Assembly (NCBI GenBank): GCA_009777095.1 | Contig: WRMN01000011.1 | Span: 1 to 62,823, forward strand | Reading direction: 5' to 3' | DNA length: 62,823 nt | Source: Bacteroidales bacterium | GTDB lineage: Bacteria > Bacteroidota > Bacteroidia > Bacteroidales > UBA932 | In this document: in pieces, positions 7,887 through 16,015 of the stretch | Numbering within the stretch: position 1 is the first letter of the stretch | Layout: each line of letters starts with the position of its first letter | Notes under the pieces: model-generated | Seen by the model: only the letters and a program-made list of their open reading frames with translations | Told to the model about the DNA's origin: nothing | Databases searched by the model: none | Made by a program: the position numbers and the translations under genes

Positions 7887-8130
7887 AGTGTGCAGTATCA
7901 ATATTTAGGTAAGTAGTAATATATTTGGCAATATAACATTATTGTATTACATTTGAAAAATTTTCTCATGTTGTTTAATTTGTTTTAGTTGTTTATTTAG
8001 TTTGTTAAAAATTGATGAAGGTTGCTATCTGTATCATAAAGCTCAAAATTCAAAGTTTAAGGTTCAGGATGCAAAGTTAAAAATGCGTAAACATTTGTAA
8101 AACAAATCAATAAATACAATTTAAATATTT
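7887..8130. other. Intergenic region before the first two-component module
   Basis: About 240 bp of AT-rich DNA after ftsY. It includes a short run of near-repeats of the type AAAGTTCAAAGTTTAAGGTTC (about 8038-8077), a kind of spacer also seen at 6693-6713. No gene is supported. Confidence 0.6.
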
Positions 8131-8162
8131 TTTGCAAATGTCGAAGTTTTTATGTATTTTTG
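8131..8162 (+). promoter_or_regulatory. Promoter of response regulator 1
   Basis: TTTG (8131-8134), 20 nt, TATTTTTG (8155-8162). The block AATGTCGAA followed by TTTTTATGTAT recurs upstream of the paralogous regulator (13059-13078), so promoter and gene were duplicated together. Confidence 0.65.
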
Positions 8163-8192
8163 CTGCATAAAATTCAGATGACCTATAACATC

Positions 8193-8846
8193 ATGGAAAT
8201 GATAAGAATAATTATAGTTGACGACCACGAATTGTTCCGCTTGGGTGTGCGCGCAGTCATCGAAAATCGTCATCGCGACATTAGCATAGTTGGCGAAGCC
8301 AAATCGGGAAGCGATTTCTTCGATTTGCTCAAAACCACTACTGCCGATATTGTTCTTCTTGATATTGCCTTGCCCGATATAAGCGGGATTGACATTGCCC
8401 GCCGCCTAAAGAAAGAAGTTCCCGCTATGAAAATCCTTGCCGTTTCTGCCGAAAACAGTTTGGCTGTTGTAGGAGAGATGCTCAATATCGGCATTGAGGG
8501 TTTTATCAGCAAAATCAATAGCGGTGGCGATACCTTAGTCGAAGCTATTCGTTCCGTCATGCAGGATTTTGAATATTTTGGGAACGACATAGCCGACATT
8601 ATCCGCCGCATATATGTTGCCAAAAAGAAAAAAACGGAGGTAAGTTCCGAATTTTCCGAACAGGAAAAGCGCGTCATCGAACTTTGCCACGAGGGTCTTC
8701 CCGCAAAGCTAATCGCCGACCGCCTTGGCATTACTCCCCGTACAGTGAATTGGCATAAATCAATTATTTTTAGCAAATTAGGAATAAACAATACGCTTGA
8801 AATGGTGAATTACGCCTTGAAAAATGGGATAATAGAGGTGGAGTAG
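8193..8846 (+). CDS. NarL/LuxR-family response regulator 1
   Basis: This is a 217-residue regulator starting MEMIRIIIVDDHELF. An in-frame ATG at 8160 lies at or before the transcript start, so 8193 is preferred; the paralogue at 13117 has the matching start. The REC domain (1-120) has the acidic pair Asp10/Asp11, phosphoacceptor Asp57 in DIVLLDIALPDISG and the conserved Lys in GFISKIN. The C-terminal GerE-type HTH (about 150-215) reads EQEKRVIELCHEGLPAKLIA and then TPRTVNWHKSIIFSKLG. The partner is the TPR kinase 139 nt downstream. It is highly similar to the second regulator, which differs most in the linker and the recognition helix flank. Confidence 0.93.
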   Translation: MEMIRIIIVDDHELFRLGVRAVIENRHRDISIVGEAKSGSDFFDLLKTTTADIVLLDIALPDISGIDIARRLKKEVPAMKILAVSAENSLAVVGEMLNIGIEGFISKINSGGDTLVEAIRSVMQDFEYFGNDIADIIRRIYVAKKKKTEVSSEFSEQEKRVIELCHEGLPAKLIADRLGITPRTVNWHKSIIFSKLGINNTLEMVNYALKNGIIEVE

Positions 8847-8985
8847 TGGTTAGTTATTAGTGGTTAGTGAAAGGTATAGATTGCTTCGTACCTCACAATG
8901 ACGGAGGAAAATAGAAGAAGATAGAGGAAAATAGAGGAAAGCAATCTTCATCAAATAAACAAATAAGCAAATAAACAAATCAACA
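8845..8985. repeat. Repeat-rich spacer between regulator 1 and kinase 1
   Basis: Three repeat types follow one another: a double copy of AGTGGTTAGT (8845-8867, one mismatch from the 23-mer at 13769-13791), a GATTGCTTCGTACCTCACAA element (8879-8904) that recurs elsewhere in the window, and purine tracts of the form AGAGGAAAATAG and AAATAAACAAAT up to the kinase start. Confidence 0.7.
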
Positions 8986-11022
8986 ATGAAAAGATTATTA
9001 TTATTCGCTGTTTTGATGTTTGCGGCGGGGGCGGTGCAGGGGCAGCAGACTACCCTTCATGAGCAAATACAGCAATTTGAACAGGAAATTGCAGACGGAA
9101 GCGTTGATGAAACCAAGATGTTAAAGAATTACATCGATTTAATCACCTACTACAGTCCCATAGACATTTCAAAAACGCATTTTTATTTTCATAAGGCCGT
9201 TGCATTCGCGCAAGAGAGACAACTGTTGGATTGGGAATCGGACTATTGGAGGCGTATGGGTTTAGTATATCTTGATTTGGGAAAAATAGACTCTGCGCAT
9301 TATTGTATCGACAGAGCCATTGAACTTATAGACGGCCAAGGGTTTCTTTATGAAGAAAGCGTAAATTATCGGGCAAAGGGGAACGTTCTTTTTAAGGGGA
9401 ACGAATATGAAAAAGCCTTGGAAGCGTACATAGCAGCCATGGAAATAAACGAAAAAGATAAGGCCGAAAAACTCGAAAAACAACAAAATGTAATCAATAA
9501 CATTGCAGTGGAGGCTTCGTGTCTTAACTATATTTCAAAGATTTATATACAGTTGCTCAATTATGAAACAGCCATTCAATACGCGGTTCGCGCTGCAAAC
9601 CTGTTGATTTCAAACCCGTCTAATAGAACCGTACTGCAACAGATAGAAATACTCGGCGACCTTTCCGATTTATACATGATTACGAAGCAGCCCGAAAAAG
9701 CCCTGCATTTGTTGACAAATTGCTACAAACTGGCTTCCGCTTTAAAATATTTGCCCGAAATGGTGTATGGATTATGCCGTTTATCAAACTTTCACAGTAC
9801 AGAGTACAAAGATTTTAATCAAGCGCTTAGCTTAGCCAAAGAAGCACTGCAAATTGCAGAAAAAGCTGAAATGCCTAACCTTATCTGTTTCGCTGAAAGA
9901 ACCCTGATGAAAGTTTACTTTGCTTTAAAAGATTATAAAACAGCCTGCCGTTATGCCGAGCAGGCGCTCTTGAAAATTGAAGCAGATGATTGGGATAGTT
10001 TGAATGAGGTTTATGGGAATTTAATCATGATTCATGCTTTATTGGGCGATGTAAGCCAATCGGAAACCTATTTAAAAAAATATAACGAGGTAACGGCAAA
10101 AATATCCGATAAAAATTTACACAATTCGCTTCAGGAAATGGAGGTGAAATTCGATGTGCAAAAAAAAGAATTTGAAATCGCTCGCCAGCAGTCGGAAATC
10201 AGTCGGCAAAAGACGCAACAATATATCTATATGGGCGGTTTACTGGTTGCCGGGTTGCTGCTGGTCATGCTCATTTACATTGTTACGCTTCGCAACCGCC
10301 GCAATCGCGAACTCTCCGAAATGAACGCCATTAAGGACAAATTTTTTAGCATCATTTCCCACGACCTGAAAAATCCTGCAGTTGCTCAACGAGACGCTTT
10401 GCAAATATTAACGGAGAATGCCGACAAGTGGGAGGCCGCCGCCTTATCGAACTATCACAGGAAACTGCTCAAATCGGCCGAAGGGTTGGTTGACCTGCTG
10501 AAGAACCTGCTCAACTGGGCGCAAATACAGACAGGCCGCAAGACGTACAACCCACTGACCTTTAACCTTGTTGACGCCTTGAAGTCCGACCTCAACCTCA
10601 TAAAGAACATGGCCGAGCATAAAGGCGTGGGCTTCGATGCGCAAATACCCTCAACCGCCGTTATAACCGGCGACCGCAATATGATTACGACCGTTGTGCG
10701 CAACCTGCTGGCCAATGCAGTCAAATTTACGGCAACAGGCGGTAAAATAGTGTTGAATATTTCCACCGATACAGGCGTATCGCAATATGCCCCTACCACC
10801 GTTTCGATTACCGACACAGGAACAGGAATGACCTCCGAACAAATACAAAACCTGTTTCGGATAGACCGTCATCAATCGCGCGAAGGAACCGCAGGCGAAC
10901 AGGGCAGCGGTCTGGGACTGATAGTGTGCCGCGAACTGCTGCAAAAGCACGGCAGTACGCTACATGTAGAAAGCGAAGAAGGCAAGGGCAGCCGATTTTG
11001 GTTTGAGCTGCGAACAAGCTAA
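8986..11022 (+). CDS. TPR-sensor histidine kinase 1
   Basis: This 678-residue membrane kinase has a signal peptide (1-20), a periplasmic region of tetratricopeptide-like helical repeats (about 40-375; blocks such as YEKALEAYIAAMEINEKD and YETAIQYAVRAANL), a coiled coil, one membrane helix (about 413-436, GGLLVAGLLLVMLIYIV) and a cytoplasmic kinase. The H-box is FFSIISHDLKNP with His459 as phosphoacceptor; the ATPase has the N box NLLANAVKFT, G1 DTGTGM and G2 EQGSGLGLIVCREL. Orphan TPR kinases paired with NarL regulators are common in Bacteroidetes. The kinase part is nearly the same as in the second kinase (14187-16010), while the sensor part differs, so the duplicated modules probably sense different signals. 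Confidence 0.93.
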   Translation: MKRLLLFAVLMFAAGAVQGQQTTLHEQIQQFEQEIADGSVDETKMLKNYIDLITYYSPIDISKTHFYFHKAVAFAQERQLLDWESDYWRRMGLVYLDLGKIDSAHYCIDRAIELIDGQGFLYEESVNYRAKGNVLFKGNEYEKALEAYIAAMEINEKDKAEKLEKQQNVINNIAVEASCLNYISKIYIQLLNYETAIQYAVRAANLLISNPSNRTVLQQIEILGDLSDLYMITKQPEKALHLLTNCYKLASALKYLPEMVYGLCRLSNFHSTEYKDFNQALSLAKEALQIAEKAEMPNLICFAERTLMKVYFALKDYKTACRYAEQALLKIEADDWDSLNEVYGNLIMIHALLGDVSQSETYLKKYNEVTAKISDKNLHNSLQEMEVKFDVQKKEFEIARQQSEISRQKTQQYIYMGGLLVAGLLLVMLIYIVTLRNRRNRELSEMNAIKDKFFSIISHDLKNPAVAQRDALQILTENADKWEAAALSNYHRKLLKSAEGLVDLLKNLLNWAQIQTGRKTYNPLTFNLVDALKSDLNLIKNMAEHKGVGFDAQIPSTAVITGDRNMITTVVRNLLANAVKFTATGGKIVLNISTDTGVSQYAPTTVSITDTGTGMTSEQIQNLFRIDRHQSREGTAGEQGSGLGLIVCRELLQKHGSTLHVESEEGKGSRFWFELRTS

Positions 11023-11044
11023 AGGACCTAAGATATCTTAACCA

Positions 11045-11791
11045 CTAATCATTGCCTTTGGGCTGTAGGGGATAAACGCCGTCTGCCCTGTATCCGTCCC
11101 AATTGCCTGAAATGGTTGTTAGCGTGATAAAATCGTTATAAATGGCAATTTCAAATTCATAGGATTTTTCCTTGTAGCGGAAAGTGTTGTCAGTTAATTT
11201 TGCAGCGCCTTGAATGTCTATAACTATCTCATTTATTCCGCTTTCTTCAATATGAAGATGAAAATCTACTTCCTCTTTTTTTATGCCCTGCGCTACATGA
11301 ATTAACTTCATTTCCCATTCGCCTATTTGGTAGCCGTATAACTGCCCCTCGGCGTCAATGATTTTTTCCGATAAAAACGGTGTTACGCGATTTTCCGATT
11401 CGATTTCGGGCGACAGTTTTTGCAGTTTCATGCTTATATTACGGTACTCGCTCCTTGCATTCGGCGTTGGTATCCATTCCGCCTCAAAGGTATCGCCGAT
11501 GATTTTTCCCGTGATTTTTGAGTAAAGGTTACCGTTGTTACTATCAAAGCATATTCCGTTTACATTGCCGTCGTTGTCAATAATGCCGGCAATCGGCAGG
11601 CTTGCATATTCCTGAAAATCGGAGTCAATAAACGCTCCGCGGAATACCTTATCCATGCGGGTAAAAATAATCGCCTCTTGTTCTTCGCCAATCCAGTGGT
11701 AATATTCTGCTTGGGTTGACGGACTGTTTTGACAGGACAGGCTTGCCAGCGCTGCGCCGACGATTGCTGCAATCAGTAAGATTTTTTTCAT
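11045..11791 (-). CDS. Lipoprotein of unknown function
   Basis: The protein has 248 residues. Signal peptide MKKILLIAAIVGAALASLSC ends in a lipobox with Cys20. The mature protein is beta-rich (GNLYSKITGKIIGDTFEAEW, FHLHIEESGINEIVIDIQG) with no motif I recognise. The first twelve residues, and the DNA coding them, match the neighbouring LRR lipoprotein (11847-12836), so the two share a duplicated secretion-signal region with different mature parts. Both genes lie between the two two-component modules on the opposite strand. Confidence 0.7.
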   Translation of the reverse strand: MKKILLIAAIVGAALASLSCQNSPSTQAEYYHWIGEEQEAIIFTRMDKVFRGAFIDSDFQEYASLPIAGIIDNDGNVNGICFDSNNGNLYSKITGKIIGDTFEAEWIPTPNARSEYRNISMKLQKLSPEIESENRVTPFLSEKIIDAEGQLYGYQIGEWEMKLIHVAQGIKKEEVDFHLHIEESGINEIVIDIQGAAKLTDNTFRYKEKSYEFEIAIYNDFITLTTISGNWDGYRADGVYPLQPKGND

Positions 11792-11846
11792 CGTTTTACT
11801 GTTTATTTAGGATATGCGATGTGTGATTTGCGACACTAACCACCAA

Positions 11847-12836
11847 TCACAGTATCACATTCCAGTTTTTGGCAGTGGCAATGGCTTTTGCTGCGGCATA
11901 GCCGCTCTCGCTTGCGCCCGGGGTGTCGGTTAAATATAAAGAGCCCCCGTAAGTGCCGGTCCTGTCGGGCAAAGCATTGAATATGTCAGTCAAAACGGTT
12001 AAATTCAAATCCGTATTCGAGCAACTTACATAATACAGATTGGGACTATTATTGTTCAAGTCTAAGGCAGACAACGGATTATCGCTGCAAAACAGGCGTA
12101 CCAGTACAGCGTTTTTACTCAGGTCTAATGCTGTTAATTGATTATTAATACATTGCAGCTCTCCCAGCGCAGTGTTCTTACTTAGGTCCAACGATGTTAA
12201 TTCACAGGAGCTGCTATATAGTTCTTTCAGCGCGGTGTTTTTGCTCAGGTCCAACGATGTTAATTGATTGCCACCGCAGGATAAATATTTCAGCGCGATG
12301 TTTTTGCTCACGTCCAACAATGTTAATTGATTGATGCTGAAATCTAAATGTTCCAACGCGGCGTTTTTGCTCACGTCCAACGATGTTAATTGATTAAAGC
12401 GACATTCCAGCCTTATCAGCGCGGCGTTCTTGCTCACGTCCAACGATGTTAAGTCTTCGTTGTTACACGCTAAATATTTCAGTTCGGGACAGCCGCTTAC
12501 GTTCAGGGCGCTTACTGCTCCCGTCCAGCCGGTCATAAGCGCGGTGATATTGCCTGTAAGGGTAATGGTTTTCTCGCCCGCCGCGGCGTAGCTGTGCGGG
12601 AAGTCATAATTGTAAGTGTCAATGAGGTTAGCCGGATTGCTAAGTGCAACGGTTTCGCTTGTACCGTCTCCCCAGTCAATAGTAGCCTCGCCGATGCCGG
12701 AAAGATATATCTCAATGTCTCCCTCGGCGGTAGTGGTCATGGTGATGCCTTTTATTGTCGGTTCTCCACCTTCGTTTTTCGAGCAGCTTGCCAACACTAT
12801 GCCGACGATTGCTGCGATAAGTAAGATTTTTTTCAT
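11847..12836 (-). CDS. Lipoprotein with PKD-like and leucine-rich repeat domains
   Basis: The protein has 329 residues. Signal MKKILLIAAIVGIVLASC gives a lipidated Cys18. Residues about 30-105 form a PKD/Ig-like domain with the WGDGT hallmark. Residues about 125-265 hold seven tandem leucine-rich repeats of 21 residues with consensus LTSLDLSKNTALxxLxCxxNQ. The C-terminal segment (LPDRTGTYGGSLYLTDTPGA) resembles the cap used by such Bacteroidetes surface proteins. It is probably a surface-exposed binding protein. A TAACTTTG element lies upstream at 12924-12931 on the same strand. Confidence 0.85.
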   Translation of the reverse strand: MKKILLIAAIVGIVLASCSKNEGGEPTIKGITMTTTAEGDIEIYLSGIGEATIDWGDGTSETVALSNPANLIDTYNYDFPHSYAAAGEKTITLTGNITALMTGWTGAVSALNVSGCPELKYLACNNEDLTSLDVSKNAALIRLECRFNQLTSLDVSKNAALEHLDFSINQLTLLDVSKNIALKYLSCGGNQLTSLDLSKNTALKELYSSSCELTSLDLSKNTALGELQCINNQLTALDLSKNAVLVRLFCSDNPLSALDLNNNSPNLYYVSCSNTDLNLTVLTDIFNALPDRTGTYGGSLYLTDTPGASESGYAAAKAIATAKNWNVIL

Positions 12837-13075
12837 TGTTTATTTGTTTATTTGTTTGTCATTGCGAGCCGTGTCAGCGGCGAAGCAATCTGTACTTTTT
12901 CACTAACCACTAAATTCAAGCTGCAAAGTTAGAAAGTAGATTTTTAATTTACACCAGTATAAATACGGGCGGCGCAGGTATAAATACAAATGAGTTTTTA
13001 TAAATAATTGATTATCATTTTTAAAGAATATCGAAAAAATCTTTTGAGTCGGTGAAAAATGTCGAATTTTTTATG
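12837..13075. other. Divergent intergenic region between LRR lipoprotein and regulator 2
   Basis: This region holds a copy of the CGTCATTGCGAG...CGAAGCAATC dispersed element (12858-12890), a CACTAACCACTAA copy (12901-12913), a minus-strand TAACTTTG promoter element (12924-12931) and AT-rich sequence leading to the plus-strand promoter. Confidence 0.6.
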
Positions 13076-13083
13076 TATCTTTG
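13076..13083 (+). promoter_or_regulatory. -7 element of response regulator 2 promoter
   Basis: TATCTTTG, preceded by a copy of the AATGTCGAATTTTTTATG block that also precedes regulator 1. A clear -33 element is not seen. Confidence 0.5.
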
Positions 13084-13116
13084 CCGTATAAATAAATCAG
13101 ATGAGCCATAATTATC

Positions 13117-13770
13117 ATGGATACGATAAAAATAATTATAGTTGACGACCACGAATTGTTCTGTTTGGGCCTGCGTACAGTCGTCGAAAGTCGTCATTCC
13201 GACATGGTTATCGTTGGCGAGGCTCAATCGGGAGCTGAATTTTTTGATTTACTCAAAACCGTTACCGCCGATATTGTGCTTCTTGATATTGCCTTACCCG
13301 ATATAAGCGGCATTGACATTGCTCGCCGTCTGAAACAAGAAGTCCCTGATATGAAAATTCTTGCCGTCTCAGCCGAAAACAGTTCGGCTGTGGTAGAAGA
13401 GATGCACAATATTGGCATCGAGGGTTTTATCAGCAAGCTTCGCAGCAGTGCAGATACCCTTGTTGAAGCCATTCGTTCCGTCATGCAGGGTTTTGAATAC
13501 TTCGGAAAAGACATCGCCGACATTATCCACCGCATTTATGTGGCTAAGAAGGAAACCACCGAAGTAAGTATCGAGTTTTCGGAAAACGAAAAGCGTATTA
13601 TCGAACTTTGCCATAAAGGCCTGTCGGCTAAATTAATAGCCGAAAAACTCGGTATTTCTTACCGCACCGTGGATTGGCACAAATCCAATATCTTTAATAA
13701 ATTAGGCCTCAAGAACAGCTTCGAAATGGTGAGGTATGCGGTGAAGAATGGGATTATACGTATGGAGTAG
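13117..13770 (+). CDS. NarL/LuxR-family response regulator 2
   Basis: This 217-residue paralogue of the regulator at 8193 has the same REC motifs: Asp10/Asp11 in VDDHELF, Asp57 in LLDIALPDISG and Lys in GFISKLR. The GerE-type HTH is ENEKRIIELCHKGLSAKLIA then SYRTVDWHKSNIFNKLG. Substitutions are spread over both domains, so the duplication is not very recent. The stop codon runs into the 23 bp repeat at 13769-13791. The cognate kinase at 14187 is separated from it by the S23-like gene. Confidence 0.93.
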   Translation: MDTIKIIIVDDHELFCLGLRTVVESRHSDMVIVGEAQSGAEFFDLLKTVTADIVLLDIALPDISGIDIARRLKQEVPDMKILAVSAENSSAVVEEMHNIGIEGFISKLRSSADTLVEAIRSVMQGFEYFGKDIADIIHRIYVAKKETTEVSIEFSENEKRIIELCHKGLSAKLIAEKLGISYRTVDWHKSNIFNKLGLKNSFEMVRYAVKNGIIRME

Positions 13771-13791
13771 TGGTTAGTGATTAGTGGTTAG
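13769..13791 (+). repeat. 23 bp inverted repeat, left arm
   Basis: It starts AGTGGTTAGT and is exactly the reverse complement of 14152-14174. It overlaps the last bases of the regulator gene. Confidence 0.9.
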
Positions 13792-13803
13792 CATTATAAA
13801 CGG

Positions 13804-14169
13804 ATGAAGAAGGGTGTATTAAAAGAGAAAAGTTTCAGGTTTGCGATAAGGGTTGTAAATCTTTATAAGCATTTGAGTGAGAAAAAAAAAGAGTTCGTTT
13901 TATCTAAACAGATTTTGCGAAGCGCTACTTCAGTCGGGGCAATGATACGTGAAGCAGAACATTCGGAAAGTATAGCCGACTTTATTCACAAAATGGCAAT
14001 CGCTCAAAAAGAAATCAATGAAACTATATATTGGCTCGAACTGCTGAACGAAACAGCATATATTTCAAACATAGAATTTGAAAGCATTCATACTGATGCG
14101 GTCGAAATTATTAAAATGATAACCTCATCAATAAAAACCGCCAAAAAATCACTAACCACTAATCACTAA
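13804..14169 (+). CDS. Four-helix bundle protein (S23/IVP-like family)
   Basis: The protein has 121 residues and is all-helical: FRFAIRVVNLYKHLSEKKKE, then LSKQILRSATSVGAMIREAE, SIADFIHKMAIAQKEINETI and a C-terminal helix. This pattern, with the SATSVGAMIREAE block, belongs to the family first found in 23S rRNA intervening sequences (TIGR02436), which forms small homopentamers of unknown function. Here it is not in an rRNA gene but between a regulator and its kinase. The last residues (SLTTNH) and stop codon are encoded by the right copy of the inverted repeat, so the gene and repeat seem to have moved or evolved as a unit. Confidence 0.85.
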   Translation: MKKGVLKEKSFRFAIRVVNLYKHLSEKKKEFVLSKQILRSATSVGAMIREAEHSESIADFIHKMAIAQKEINETIYWLELLNETAYISNIEFESIHTDAVEIIKMITSSIKTAKKSLTTNH

Positions 14170-14174
14170 CCACT
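14152..14174 (-). repeat. 23 bp inverted repeat, right arm
   Basis: Exact reverse complement of 13769-13791, ending in GGTTAG/CTAACC units; it supplies the S23-like gene's last codons and stop. It is made of two 14-15 bp sub-repeats of type ACTAACCACTAATC. Confidence 0.9.
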
Positions 14175-14186
14175 AATCACTATAAA

Positions 14187-16010
14187 ATGAAAAAAACATT
14201 CCTGATATTGATGTTGATGTTTGCGGCGGGGGTGGCACAGGGGCAAGCCCATGTAGAAAAGCAATTGGAGTATTTCAAGGCGCAGATAGACAGCGCGCAA
14301 CAGGAAAGGAATGCCTTAAAAATAGCTGCTGCATACGCCAATATTGTTGCCTTGTGCCGAAGCCATTCCTCCTTTGACGATATATTTTCCGAAAATCTGT
14401 ATAATTATGGACTATGGTCAACTTATGCAGGACAACATCAAACAGCCATAGATATATTTATAGAATTATTAGAAATGCCGGATAATCTCGGCGATACTTC
14501 TCTATTCACATTAAAAGCGCAGGCCAATAATGGGCTGGGAATGATTTTCTTTTTTTTGGAGCGATGGGACGACGCGCTCGTTCATTACCTCAAAGCCCGC
14601 GACATGGCAACAGAACTTCAAAACGAGTTCGGTGTCTCTATTACAGAAAACAACATCGGCAATATCTACCAAAAAAAAGGAAATTATCAGACGGCAATAG
14701 CGCATTACCGCCGTTGCTTGCAGTTACAGGAAAAAATTGACGACAAAGGAACCATTTGTAATGCTTATTATAATTTAGGCGACTGTTACATCGAATTAGA
14801 TAATTTTGACGAAAGTATACCCTATTTGAACTTGGCTTTGAATATAGCAAGAGAAATCGACGACAAGGAAATAGCGTCTCTTGCCCTGCTCAAGCTGGCG
14901 CGTTATCATACTCAGGCGAAAGTTTCGTTTTCTGAAGCTGCAAAACAGATTGAGCAAGCCGGACGAATTGCTGAAGAAGCGGGGTACAGACAGGTTTTGA
15001 AAGAGGTTTATGAAACAAGAAGCATCATTGAGGAAGAACGCGGTAATTTTGCTGCGGCTTTGACCTACTTTAAACAATATAAGGCGCTTGGCGATTCTTT
15101 ATTTAATGAAAATTCGGTCAACCAACTGCATGAGTATGAGGTTCGCTATCAGACCAAGGAAAAAGAATTTGAAATAGCGCGCCAACAGGCAGAAATAAGC
15201 CGACACAGGTCCCTGCAATATTTGTACATCGGAGGCTTGTCTGCCGCCGGATTGCTGTTGGTCATGCTCATATACATTGTTACGCTTCGTACCCGCCGTA
15301 ACCGCGAACTTTCCGAAATGAATGCCATTAAGGACAAGTTTTTCAGCATCATTTCCCACGATTTGAAAAACCCCGCTGTGGCTCAACGAGACGCTTTGCA
15401 AATATTAACGGATAATACCGACAAATGGGAGGTCTCCGCCTTATTGAACTATCATCGGAAATTGCTCAAGTCGGCCAACGGATTGGTCGAACTGCTTAAA
15501 AACCTGCTCAACTGGGCGCAGATACAGACAGGACGCGAATCTTACCACCCCTTACCCTTTGATATTGTTGCCGCCTTACAGCCTGACCTCGGCGTCATCA
15601 AAGATCTTGCTGAGCGTAAAAACATTACGTTAGAGACAATAGCGCCCCCCACAGCTATTGTTACGGGCGATGAAAACATGCTCCTTACAGTTGTGCGCAA
15701 CCTGCTCGCCAACGCGGTCAAATTTACGGCAACCGACGGTAAAATAGTGTTGAATATTTCCACCGGTAGGGGAGTATCGCAATACGCCTTAACAACTGTC
15801 TCAATCACTGACACAGGAACAGGAATGACCCCTGAACAACTGCAAAACCTGTTTCGGATAGACCGTCAACATTCGCGCAAGGGAACCGCAGGTGAACAGG
15901 GCAGCGGCCTGGGACTGATAGTGTGCCGCGAACTGCTGCAAAAGCATGGCAGTACGCTACATGTAGAAAGCGAAGAAGGCAAAGGCAGCCGATTTTGGTT
16001 TGAGGTGTGA
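14187..16010 (+). CDS. TPR-sensor histidine kinase 2
   Basis: This 607-residue paralogue of the kinase at 8986 has a signal peptide (1-20), TPR-like periplasmic repeats (about 70-300; GNYQTAIAHYRRCLQLQEK, FDESIPYLNLALNIAREI), a coiled coil, one membrane helix (about 345-368) and a cytoplasmic kinase with FFSIISHDLKNP (His391), N box NLLANAVKFT and EQGSGLGLIVCREL. The sensor half is about 70 residues shorter and clearly diverged, while the kinase half is almost unchanged. The partner is presumably the regulator at 13117; cross-talk with module 1 is plausible given the kinase identity. Confidence 0.93.
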   Translation: MKKTFLILMLMFAAGVAQGQAHVEKQLEYFKAQIDSAQQERNALKIAAAYANIVALCRSHSSFDDIFSENLYNYGLWSTYAGQHQTAIDIFIELLEMPDNLGDTSLFTLKAQANNGLGMIFFFLERWDDALVHYLKARDMATELQNEFGVSITENNIGNIYQKKGNYQTAIAHYRRCLQLQEKIDDKGTICNAYYNLGDCYIELDNFDESIPYLNLALNIAREIDDKEIASLALLKLARYHTQAKVSFSEAAKQIEQAGRIAEEAGYRQVLKEVYETRSIIEEERGNFAAALTYFKQYKALGDSLFNENSVNQLHEYEVRYQTKEKEFEIARQQAEISRHRSLQYLYIGGLSAAGLLLVMLIYIVTLRTRRNRELSEMNAIKDKFFSIISHDLKNPAVAQRDALQILTDNTDKWEVSALLNYHRKLLKSANGLVELLKNLLNWAQIQTGRESYHPLPFDIVAALQPDLGVIKDLAERKNITLETIAPPTAIVTGDENMLLTVVRNLLANAVKFTATDGKIVLNISTGRGVSQYALTTVSITDTGTGMTPEQLQNLFRIDRQHSRKGTAGEQGSGLGLIVCRELLQKHGSTLHVESEEGKGSRFWFEV

Positions 16011-16015
16011 ACAAG

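Noticed and set aside
10444..11017. Antisense open frames over the kinase genes (also 15542-16014)
   Set aside because: They occur at matching places in both paralogues because the sense sequence is conserved, and have no start signals or domain content.
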